NCBI GenBank assembly: GCA_937910305.1
Contig: CALEPS010000041.1
Span: 1 to 17,601, forward strand
DNA: 17,601 nucleotides
Direction: 5' to 3'
Origin: an uncultured Bacteroidales bacterium
GTDB lineage: Bacteria; Bacteroidota; Bacteroidia; Bacteroidales; Paludibacteraceae
Shown here: one piece after another, positions 7,464 through 14,145 of the stretch
How positions within the stretch are numbered: the first letter of the stretch is position 1
Layout of the letters: every line of letters starts with the position of its first letter
Made by a program: the position numbers and the translations under genes
The notes under the pieces: model-generated
Told to the model about the DNA's origin: nothing
Seen by the model: the letters and a program-made list of their open reading frames with translations, nothing else
Databases searched by the model: none

Positions 7464-7884
7464 CGTTCGTATTTTTGAAAAATAATAGACAAATGAGATA
7501 GTTGATACATCCGCCGATGAAGATAACAAGGAAACTGATATAATCGTCCTTCCAGGTAGGAGCAAGGGCAAGGATCAACGGCAGCAGTCCTAACTGAATA
7601 ACCAGATTGATGGCTCTGGCAAGCAGAAAACCGCCGGCGTTCTTCTTGTTCGGCCGTGTGCCGAAGGTGTACCAGTTGGAGAACAGATAGTTAGGAATCA
7701 TTTCCAGCACATATCCGATGCCGAAAGCGATATAGTACAGCCACGTTCCCTTCTCCGGCTGCGCCATGAAATAGAGCGCAGCCATAAAAAACCATGTCTG
7801 TACAAACATACCGGTAGTGCCGACCACTGCAAAGCGGACGGCGCTACGTATCTTACCCGGCAAATATGACGTAGGCAGTTTCAT
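7444..7884 (-). CDS. GtrA-like small membrane protein
   Basis: This 146-residue hydrophobic protein has four predicted membrane segments (about residues 15-38, 47-70, 85-105 and 112-137) and matches the GtrA pattern RFAVVGTTGMFVQ near the N-terminus, plus PNYLFSNWYTF between the second and third segments. GtrA-like proteins are thought to help move lipid-linked sugars across the inner membrane for O-antigen or wall glycosylation, but many act in unknown contexts, as no glycosyltransferase gene is present here. ATG at 7884 is chosen over an in-frame TTG one codon upstream that is part of a heptad repeat. The gene begins directly at the end of heptad array B and its 3' end overlaps guaD by 20 bp. 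Confidence 0.85.
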   Translation of the reverse strand: MKLPTSYLPGKIRSAVRFAVVGTTGMFVQTWFFMAALYFMAQPEKGTWLYYIAFGIGYVLEMIPNYLFSNWYTFGTRPNKKNAGGFLLARAINLVIQLGLLPLILALAPTWKDDYISFLVIFIGGCINYLICLLFFKNTNDENLQS

Positions 7885-7932
7885 CAATTCTCAATTCTCA
7901 ATTCTCAATTCTCAATTATCAATTCTCAACTT
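7884..7932. repeat. Heptanucleotide array B (6 units plus a decayed seventh), filling the alaS/gtrA junction
   Basis: Units TCAATTC (four), TCAATTA, TCAATTC and a degenerate TCAACTT follow each other every 7 bp. In the mRNA sense this is TTGAGAA. The alaS stop TGA (7928-7926) lies inside the array, and the gtrA-like ATG starts at its other end, so the 41-bp intergenic space is nothing but heptads. Confidence 0.92.
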
Positions 7933-10559
7933 AGCGCAGCTATCAACTCCTCCATCGCGGCATTCAGTCCGTTGACATCCCTTCCTCCGGCTGTAGCCAT
8001 CCATGGCTGACCGCCGCCACCGCCTTGAATCAGCTTGGCAGCGCTCTTGATCATGGCGCCGGCATTCTTGCCTTCGTCCACCAGCGGCTGACTCAGGAAG
8101 ACGGCTATCGTCGGCTTGCCTTCATACTGGGTGGCTCCCACTACGGCGAACTTGACGTCGGTGAACTTGCCGCGAAGCAACGGCATGACACCGCGGATCA
8201 TTTCCGGAGATACTTCGCCTTGCATACGCACCAGTTTGATCTCGCCGAAATTCTCGGCGCGGTTGATCAGATCGTCACGGAAATGCGCAATCTTCTCCGC
8301 CATAAACTCCTCGATCTGCTTCTTCAGACCTGCGTTCTCTTCTATCGATCGCTGGATAGCGCCTGCCAGATCCGGGGCGTTGTTGAACAAACCGCGCAGA
8401 CTGGTCAGCATATCCTGTTGGGTGTAATATAGTTCGTCCGCACGCGCAGCCGTCACGGCTTCTATACGGCGTACACCGGCTGCTACGCTGGTCTCCATGA
8501 CGATGCGTACAGAGCCTATCTTACCTGTCGAGGGCACATGACATCCGCCACAAAGTTCGATAGACGGACCGTATTTGATCACACGCACGTCGTCTCCGTA
8601 TTTCTCACCGAAGAGTGCCATAGCACCCATCGCCTTGGCTTCCGCTATCGGGGTATGACGGCTCTCTTCAAGCGGCAGGTCCTGACGTATCATCTTATTG
8701 GCTACTTTCTCCACCTCGCGCAGTTCCTCCGGCGTCACTTTCTGGAAATGGCTGAAGTCGAAACGCAGACTGTCTGCAGTCACCAGACTACCCTTTTGTT
8801 CCACATGTTCGCCTAACACCTGACGGAGCGCATAATGCAGAATGTGCGTCGCCGTGTGGTTGCACATGACCGCCTGGCGTCTCTCTGCATTTACTTCGGC
8901 GTACAGTTTACCACTCACGCCCGCTACACCTCCGGTAACAAACGGAAGTTCCTCCATAATATGTACCGGCAAACCGTTCTCGCGCTTCGTATCCAAAATT
9001 GCAAATCGTACATCGTCCAATCGTAAATAACCGGTATCTCCTACCTCACCGCCCATCTCAGCGTAGAAAGGTGTCTTGGAGAGGACAACCTGATAGAACG
9101 ACTTTCCTTTCTGGCTTACCTGACGGTAGCGCAGGATCTCGGTCTCAACCGATAACTCATCATATCCTACGAATTCGGTTTCCCCTTCGCGCAGAATGGT
9201 CCAGTCGCCTAAGTTCTGTTTGTTGGCGGAACGTCCCATCTCTTTCTGGTGCTCCAGCGCTTTGTTGTATTCCTCTTCGTTGGTGGTGAACCCGTTCTCA
9301 CGGAGAATGAGTTCGGTCAGGTCGAGCGGGAAACCGTAGGTATCTTTCAATGTAAACACATCCACACCGCTGATCTCGGTCTTGCCGGCTTTTCTCGCGT
9401 CGTCCATCAGTTTGTCCAGCAGACCGATACCCTTGTCCAGCGTGCGGAGGAATGCCTCCTCTTCGGATTTGATCACAGGAGTGATCTGAGCCTCTTGGGC
9501 TTTCAGTTCGGGATAAGCATCACCCATGTCTGCAATCAGTTGCGGCACAAGTTGATAAAGGAAGGCGGAACGTCTGTTGAGGAACGTATAGCCGTAGCGG
9601 ACAGCGCGGCGCAGGATTCGGCGGATCACATAACCCGCTTTCTCGTTGCTCGGCAACTGACCGTCCGTGATAGCAAAAGCAATCGTACGGATATGGTCGG
9701 CTATGACACGCATAGCGATGTCGGTCTTCTCGTCTTTGCCGTAGCTGCAACCGCATATCTCGCCTATCTTCTTCAGCATCGGCTGGAACACATCGGTGTC
9801 GTAATTGGAGGTCTTGCCCTGTATCGTACGCACCAGACGCTCGAAGCCCATACCGGTGTCGATCACTTTCTTTGCCAGCGGTTCGAGAGAGCCGTCTGCT
9901 TTGCGGTTGTATTGCATGAACACGATGTTCCATATCTCGATCACCTGCGGATGGTCTTTGTTCACCAGCTCGCGGCCGGGCACTTTGGCGCGCTCTTCCG
10001 CACTGCGGCTGTCTACATGGATCTCGCTGCACGGACCGCACGGACCCGTCTCGCCCATCTCCCAGAAGTTGTCATGTTTGTTGCCGTTCAGGATATGGTC
10101 TGCCGGCAGGTGCTTGGCCCAGATAGAAGCCGCCTCGGAGTCACGCCCGAGACCTTCTTCCTCGGAACCCTCAAATACCGTGGCATACAGGTTCGCAGGG
10201 TCGATTTTCAGGACATCAACTATGTATTCCCATGCAAAATCAATCGCCTCTTGCTTGAAATAGTCGCCGAACGACCAGTTGCCCAGCATCTCGAACATGG
10301 TATGGTGATAGGTGTCATGACCTACTTCCTCCAAGTCATTATGTTTGCCGCTCACGCGCAGACATTTCTGGCTGTCCGCTACACGCGGATACTTGATCGG
10401 GTCGTTGCCCAGAATAATACCTTTCCACGGATTCATACCTGCGTTGGTGAACATCAACGTAGGGTCGTCTTTGATAACCATTGGTGCCGAAGGTACTACC
10501 TGGTGACCTTTCGACGCCATAAAATCCAAAAATGATTTTCTAATCTCTTGTGCTGTCAT
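7926..10559 (-). CDS. alaS: Alanyl-tRNA synthetase
   Basis: This 877-residue enzyme charges tRNA-Ala with alanine. The class II catalytic core starts at the N-terminus (TNAGMNPWKGI at 38-48, HTMFEMLGNWSFGDYFK at 86-102, and GMGFERL at 236-242). The editing domain carries the zinc ligands HTATH (H568, H572) and CGGCH (C670, H674). The C-Ala domain has the glycine-rich GGGGGQPWMATAGG (846-859). The length is normal for bacteria (about 870-880) and no insertions disturb the motifs. ATG at 10559 is supported by the conserved start MTAQEIRKSFLDFM. The gene overlaps pdxA by 20 bp, which implies cotranscription. Its last codons and TGA stop run into heptad array B. Confidence 0.98.
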   Translation of the reverse strand: MTAQEIRKSFLDFMASKGHQVVPSAPMVIKDDPTLMFTNAGMNPWKGIILGNDPIKYPRVADSQKCLRVSGKHNDLEEVGHDTYHHTMFEMLGNWSFGDYFKQEAIDFAWEYIVDVLKIDPANLYATVFEGSEEEGLGRDSEAASIWAKHLPADHILNGNKHDNFWEMGETGPCGPCSEIHVDSRSAEERAKVPGRELVNKDHPQVIEIWNIVFMQYNRKADGSLEPLAKKVIDTGMGFERLVRTIQGKTSNYDTDVFQPMLKKIGEICGCSYGKDEKTDIAMRVIADHIRTIAFAITDGQLPSNEKAGYVIRRILRRAVRYGYTFLNRRSAFLYQLVPQLIADMGDAYPELKAQEAQITPVIKSEEEAFLRTLDKGIGLLDKLMDDARKAGKTEISGVDVFTLKDTYGFPLDLTELILRENGFTTNEEEYNKALEHQKEMGRSANKQNLGDWTILREGETEFVGYDELSVETEILRYRQVSQKGKSFYQVVLSKTPFYAEMGGEVGDTGYLRLDDVRFAILDTKRENGLPVHIMEELPFVTGGVAGVSGKLYAEVNAERRQAVMCNHTATHILHYALRQVLGEHVEQKGSLVTADSLRFDFSHFQKVTPEELREVEKVANKMIRQDLPLEESRHTPIAEAKAMGAMALFGEKYGDDVRVIKYGPSIELCGGCHVPSTGKIGSVRIVMETSVAAGVRRIEAVTAARADELYYTQQDMLTSLRGLFNNAPDLAGAIQRSIEENAGLKKQIEEFMAEKIAHFRDDLINRAENFGEIKLVRMQGEVSPEMIRGVMPLLRGKFTDVKFAVVGATQYEGKPTIAVFLSQPLVDEGKNAGAMIKSAAKLIQGGGGGQPWMATAGGRDVNGLNAAMEELIAALS

Positions 10560-11631
10560 TATATCTTGTTGTTTTAAAATCTATAAATTCGCGGCGGGGA
10601 CGGCCTTCTTTGTCCTCGCGCTCGATGAACGGAAGCGGGTTGGCTGTGTTCTCGTCGTATGTAGCGCGAGCTTTGATTATATCCAACGCCATGAAGATTG
10701 CATTGCGCATACTGTGTTCGTCCGCCATGTTCTTTCCCGCTATATCATAGCCTGTGCCGTGATCCGGCGACGTGCGCACGATGTTCAGTCCGGCGGTGTA
10801 GTTCACGCCGCTCATGTCCAGCGTCTTGAAGGGAATCAGCCCTTGGTCATGATACATCGCCAACACGGCGTCAAAACGGCTGAAATGGCCGCTGCCGAAG
10901 AAACCGTCAGCCGGATACGGACCGAACGCCCATATTCCCTGACCGTTGGCTTTCTGAATGGCAGGAGCAATGATCTCCTGCTCTTCCTTGCCTAACAGAC
11001 CGGCGTCGCCGGCATGAGGATTGAGCGCCAGGACGGCGATACGGGGTTTCTCCAGACCGAAATCGCGTTTCAGGCTGTTGTTGAGCAAGGTCAGTTTGGT
11101 CAGGATCCGCTCTTCCGTGATCTGACCGGGTATATCGGCGATCGACACATGGTTGCATACCAATGCCACGCGCAAGTTACCGCTGCAAAGCATCATAAGC
11201 GACTGACCGCCGAATTGCTGTTCCAGATATTCCGTATGCCCGCCGTTCAGTGCTTCTTTATTCAACGGAGCGGTCACCAGAGCCTGCACCTTGCCTTCTT
11301 TCAGATCCTGGCACGCACGCTCCAGAGAAGCGCGCGCGGCTTTGTTCGCGTCTGCCGAAGGAGTTCCGAACTGAACCGGCACATTGTCCGTATAACAGGT
11401 GATCAGGTTCAAACGGCCGTCTTTGGCTTGGTCGGCGGAATCGATCATGTTCCAGTTGATATTTCGGTATTCTTCGCTCAGAGTCTGGATATGGATCTTC
11501 GCTACGGCGGCATTGCCGTAAATGACAGGGCGCATGATCTCGAAGATATGCGCCTCCAGCAGTGCTTTCAAAATCACCTCATATCCTACGCCGTTCGTAT
11601 CGCCGGCGGTTATCGCTATTATCGGTTTCAA
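10540..11631 (-). CDS. pdxA: 4-hydroxythreonine-4-phosphate dehydrogenase (PdxA)
   Basis: PdxA oxidises 4-phosphohydroxy-L-threonine in the DXP-dependent pathway to pyridoxal phosphate. The 363-residue protein opens with ITAGDTNGVGYEV (near-universal GDPxGIG-type motif) and keeps VTAPLNKEA, the metal histidine motif MYHDQGLIPFKTL (H261), and TSPDHGTGYDIAGK (H291). The start is a TTG at 11631: a TAA stop lies three codons upstream and no ATG occurs before residue 33, past the GDTNG motif, so TTG is the only start that fits the family. A 64-bp, very A/T-rich gap separates it from the nitroreductase gene upstream. Its 3' end overlaps alaS by 20 bp. The aminotransferase at the end of the same train needs the cofactor made here. 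Confidence 0.95.
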   Translation of the reverse strand: MKPIIAITAGDTNGVGYEVILKALLEAHIFEIMRPVIYGNAAVAKIHIQTLSEEYRNINWNMIDSADQAKDGRLNLITCYTDNVPVQFGTPSADANKAARASLERACQDLKEGKVQALVTAPLNKEALNGGHTEYLEQQFGGQSLMMLCSGNLRVALVCNHVSIADIPGQITEERILTKLTLLNNSLKRDFGLEKPRIAVLALNPHAGDAGLLGKEEQEIIAPAIQKANGQGIWAFGPYPADGFFGSGHFSRFDAVLAMYHDQGLIPFKTLDMSGVNYTAGLNIVRTSPDHGTGYDIAGKNMADEHSMRNAIFMALDIIKARATYDENTANPLPFIEREDKEGRPRREFIDFKTTRYNDSTRD

Positions 11632-11681
11632 AGTAAATTAAAATTTTAAAATTATTTTTATTATTTTCGTTTTAATTATAA

Positions 11682-11702
11682 TTTCAAATCACAAATCACC
11701 AT
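11682..11702. repeat. Heptanucleotide array D (3 units), at the nitroreductase stop codon
   Basis: TTTCAAA, TCACAAA and TCACCAT follow at 7-bp steps, with a weaker fourth unit into the gene. The nitroreductase TGA stop (11698-11696) is part of the middle of the array. The unit resembles the ATTTGTG-type heptads inside mtaB. Confidence 0.65.
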
Positions 11703-12262
11703 TCCTCATTATGAATCTTTTCGTACTTGAGACGGTCGAGGTCATATGCGCTCTTCTCTTCGTCCGGATAGCCCAAAGCGATGGCGCAGAGCACTTCGTA
11801 TTTTTCAGGAATACCCAACAGCTCGCGCACGTATTTCGCTGCACCGCCACGGTCTTCTTCCCCCGTAACCGGTAACCCGTCACCCGTAACCACTTTTCCC
11901 CTCTCGTGGATATGGCACCAGCACGCGCCTACACCTTGCTCCGCAGCGGCAAGTAAGATATGCTCGGCGGCGATAGCACCGTCTGCCATCCATGTGTTGT
12001 GGCACAGCGTAGGATCCAAAGCGATGATGATGGCAGCCGTTGCGGTATCAAACATCTGGGCACCGTAGGTCTTGCAGACCGATAAAGCGCGTATTTTCGC
12101 CTCGTCGCGTACAACCACGAACTCCCATGGTATCGTACGTTTGGCACTCGGTGACATCAGCGCGCAGCGCAGCATATACTCTATTTTCTCTTGCTCGATC
12201 GGCGGGGATTTATACTTGCGTACAGACCGCCGTATTTGGCATAATTGTTCAAAACTTTCCAT
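11696..12262 (-). CDS. Nitroreductase family NAD(P)H-dependent FMN protein
   Basis: This 188-residue protein belongs to the nitroreductase-like flavoprotein family (FMN-dependent NAD(P)H oxidoreductases). RRSVRKYKSPPI (11-22) is the N-terminal FMN phosphate-binding motif, SPSAKRTIPWEFVVV (37-51) the next flavin contact, and GVGACWCHIH (110-119) the glycine-rich stretch before the C-terminal helix. The real substrate is unknown. ATG at 12262 is preferred over an in-frame GTG at 12268 that belongs to a heptad repeat. Residues about 122-137 (GKVVTGDGLPVTGEED) are encoded by heptad array F and look inserted: related proteins pass directly to the region before YVRELLGIPEKY. The gene has its own likely promoter and probably leads the operon with pdxA. 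Confidence 0.88.
   Translation of the reverse strand: MESFEQLCQIRRSVRKYKSPPIEQEKIEYMLRCALMSPSAKRTIPWEFVVVRDEAKIRALSVCKTYGAQMFDTATAAIIIALDPTLCHNTWMADGAIAAEHILLAAAEQGVGACWCHIHERGKVVTGDGLPVTGEEDRGGAAKYVRELLGIPEKYEVLCAIALGYPDEEKSAYDLDRLKYEKIHNEEW
11863..11890. repeat. Heptanucleotide array F (4 units) inside the nitroreductase gene
   Basis: CCGTAAC, CGGTAAC, CCGTCAC and CCGTAAC repeat every 7 bp. In the coding sense this is GTTACGG/GTGACGG, giving the peptide VVTGDGLPVTG. It shares an 18-nt stretch with array G in a different gene. Confidence 0.9.
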
Positions 12263-12310
12263 TTTCACCTTTCACCTTTCAATTTTCAGTTATCACTTTT
12301 CAATTTTCAT
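12262..12310. repeat. Heptanucleotide array C (7 units) upstream of the nitroreductase gene
   Basis: Seven unbroken 7-bp units: TTTTCAC, CTTTCAC, CTTTCAA, TTTTCAG, TTATCAC, TTTTCAA, TTTTCAT. In the mRNA sense the consensus is NTGAAAA. The array fills the leader between the promoter and the ATG, and ends within that ATG. Confidence 0.9.
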
Positions 12311-12319
12311 TTTAGCGCG

Positions 12320-12351
12320 CAAAGGTACTGCTTTTTTTTGACATACGCAAG
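12320..12351 (-). promoter_or_regulatory. Likely Bacteroidetes-type promoter of the nitroreductase-pdxA-alaS operon
   Basis: On the minus strand CTTG (12351-12348, one mismatch to TTTG) is followed by 20 nt and a full TACCTTTG (12327-12320). The leader to the ATG at 12262 is mostly heptad array C. The -33 box overlaps the left arm of a 12-bp inverted repeat, which could be an operator. Confidence 0.6.
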
Positions 12352-12450
12352 CGCACGCGTACTTTTTCTTATTTTTTGCACTATTTTTTTCTTATTTTTT
12401 GCACTATTTTGTGTAAAAAACTTCACACGCACTCCCTCGCGCTTGCGTAT
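12343..12450. repeat. 12-bp inverted repeat around a 23-bp direct repeat in the divergent region
   Basis: ATACGCAAGCGC (12343-12354) is perfectly inverted at 12439-12450, with 84 bp between. Within it a 23-bp T-rich unit with core CTTATTTTTTGCACTA is duplicated exactly (12363-12385 and 12386-12408). No ORF of note is present. The rest of the gap to 12795 holds no gene I can support. Confidence 0.75.
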
Positions 12451-12795
12451 ATGGAATATTTTTCATTCCTTTGCCTCGAATTATGAACATCCTGCCCCTT
12501 CCTGTATAAGCTCCAAACAAACCCTAAAAAGAGTCAAAATAAAGTCCGCTCAAGACCAGTCCTAGACTTTGTTACTTATAACAACGCGATAATACATTAA
12601 CAATCAATAACATACGTATCATTCCAAAGCACTTGAAAAAGCACGTATTTAGCCGTTTGAATAGCGCAATTTCGTATTTTTTGCCGCCTTCAGACGTTTC
12701 CGCTCTTCACACACGGGAGTGTGCTATTTTGTGCCGGACGGAGACCGTTGGGGAGGCAAGTTTACCGCCGCCGATATAAAAAAATGCCCCAAACT

Positions 12796-12827
12796 ATTGC
12801 GTATTTGCAATTTTTGTAGTACCTTTG
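12796..12827 (+). promoter_or_regulatory. Likely Bacteroidetes-type promoter of mtaB
   Basis: ATTG (12796-12799, one mismatch to TTTG) is followed by 20 nt and the full TACCTTTG (12820-12827). The ATG at 12838 is only 10 nt after the -7 box, so the leader should be just a few nucleotides. Confidence 0.6.
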
Positions 12828-12837
12828 TGCCCGATTT

Positions 12838-14145
12838 ATGAAGATTTCTTTCACGACATTAGGTTGCAAACTGAATTTTGCGGAGTCCAGCGCGCTGGGA
12901 AAAGCGTTGTTGGAGCGCGGACATACGCGGGCGAAGAAAGACGAGCCGGCGGATATATGTATCATCAACACCTGCTCCGTGACCGATGCTGCCGACCACA
13001 AAGACCGGCAAATGATTCACCGTATCCGGCGGCAGAACCCCGATGCCGTACTTATTGTGACTGGATGCTACGCCCAGTTAAAACCCGATGAAATCGCACA
13101 TATTGAGGGTGTGGACTTCGTCCTCGGACAGAATGAGAAATTCCATCTCACGGAGTTCATTGAGCGGCTGGAAGCCGAGCACAAATCACAAATCACCGAT
13201 CACAAATCACCCATAACCGTCTCCGCCATTCGCGAGGTGGAGGATTTTCACGGAGCGTACAGCCGGGACGACCGCACGCGCTGTTTCCTCAAGGTGCAGG
13301 ACGGATGCAATTATTTCTGCTCATACTGCACAATCCCTATGGCTCGCGGCAAGAGCCGGAACCCTTCTATCGCCTCGCTGGTAGCAGAAGCGCAGGAAGC
13401 CCTGAACGGAGGAGCCAAAGAGATCATTCTCTCCGGTGTCAACATCGGCGATTTCGGACGCTCTACGGGCGAGCATTTCATTGACCTGCTGCGGGCATTG
13501 GACGAGATAAGAGTACAGAATACAGAAGACGGAGCACAGAGTGATTTTCGCATCCGTATCAGTAGCTGCGAGCCGAACTTGCTAAGCGATGAAATCATTG
13601 ATTTTGTTGCTAATAGCCGCCATTTCGCGCCGCATTTCCATATTCCCTTGCAGAGCGGCAGTAACACGGTTCTGAAGATCATGGGACGCCGTTACACGCG
13701 CGAACTGTTTGCAGAACGCGTGGCGCATATCAAATCCGTCATGCCGCACGCCTTTATCGGCGTGGATTGCATGGTAGGCGTACGGGGAGAGACAGCCGGG
13801 TGCTGGGCGGAATATGTCGATTTCATTGAGTCTTTGCCTGTTTCGCAACTGCATGTCTTCACCTACTCCGAGCGCGCCAACACGCGGATGCTTGAGATGG
13901 ATCTGGAGATCGTTCCGCAGAAAGAGCGCGAGCGACGCAGCAGACAACTGCACGAAATAAGCGCCCGCAAAACGGACGCTTTCTATCGCGAACACGAGGG
14001 CTACCAAGCCACGGTTCTTTGGGAGGGCAACAAAAAAGACGGTCTGATGTACGGTTTCACCGAGAATTATATCAAAGTCTCCTGCCCGTACGACAAGACT
14101 AAGGTAAACACGTTTGAGCGCATAACTGTGCAGCTGCCACATTAG
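12838..14145 (+). CDS. mtaB: tRNA (N6-L-threonylcarbamoyladenosine(37)-C2)-methylthiotransferase
   Basis: This radical SAM enzyme adds the methylthio group to t6A37 of ANN-decoding tRNAs. The N-terminal UPF0004 domain holds the first iron-sulfur cluster ligands C10, C46 and C77; TLGCKLNFAES is the MtaB-type start. The radical SAM motif CNYFCSYC gives C157, C161 and C164. SGVNIGDFG (199-207), RISSCEPNLL (240-249) and LQSGS follow, and a TRAM-like tail closes the protein (435 residues). Two parts look inserted relative to family: residues 115-127 (HKSQITDHKSPIT, heptad array E) and about 225-236 (RVQNTEDGAQSD, array H). The gene is monocistronic by position, diverges from the nitroreductase operon, and its last 47 bp overlap the convergent kinase-like gene. 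Confidence 0.95.
   Translation: MKISFTTLGCKLNFAESSALGKALLERGHTRAKKDEPADICIINTCSVTDAADHKDRQMIHRIRRQNPDAVLIVTGCYAQLKPDEIAHIEGVDFVLGQNEKFHLTEFIERLEAEHKSQITDHKSPITVSAIREVEDFHGAYSRDDRTRCFLKVQDGCNYFCSYCTIPMARGKSRNPSIASLVAEAQEALNGGAKEIILSGVNIGDFGRSTGEHFIDLLRALDEIRVQNTEDGAQSDFRIRISSCEPNLLSDEIIDFVANSRHFAPHFHIPLQSGSNTVLKIMGRRYTRELFAERVAHIKSVMPHAFIGVDCMVGVRGETAGCWAEYVDFIESLPVSQLHVFTYSERANTRMLEMDLEIVPQKERERRSRQLHEISARKTDAFYREHEGYQATVLWEGNKKDGLMYGFTENYIKVSCPYDKTKVNTFERITVQLPH
13180..13214. repeat. Heptanucleotide array E (5 units) inside mtaB
   Basis: CACAAAT, CACAAAT, CACCGAT, CACAAAT and CACCCAT repeat every 7 bp, with AACCGTC as a weak sixth unit. Because 21 nt is three heptads, the product shows a seven-residue repeat (HKSQITD, HKSPITV). 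Confidence 0.92.
13512..13539. repeat. Heptanucleotide array H (4 units) inside mtaB
   Basis: AGTACAG, AATACAG, AAGACGG and AGCACAG follow at 7-bp steps, then AGTGATT. The segment encodes RVQNTEDGAQSD between the helix DLLRALDEI and the conserved strand RIRISS. Confidence 0.8.

Noticed and set aside
7464..7571. N-terminal extension of guanine deaminase to 7571.
   Set aside because: The added 36 residues lie inside the gtrA-like gene, resemble no deaminase sequence, and a family-like start MKIYRANIIH exists at 7463.
8905..8945. Possible GTTACCG-type heptads in alaS encoding FVTGGVAGVSG, where the protein may be a few residues longer than usual.
   Set aside because: The 7-bp step is not kept (similar words are 10 bp apart), so I cannot tell it from normal loop variation.
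8985..9030. Heptad-like run in alaS (TCGTACA, TCGTCCA and neighbours).
   Set aside because: Only two good units; the encoded GYLRLDDVRFAILDTKREN aligns by length with ordinary AlaS, so no insertion is indicated.
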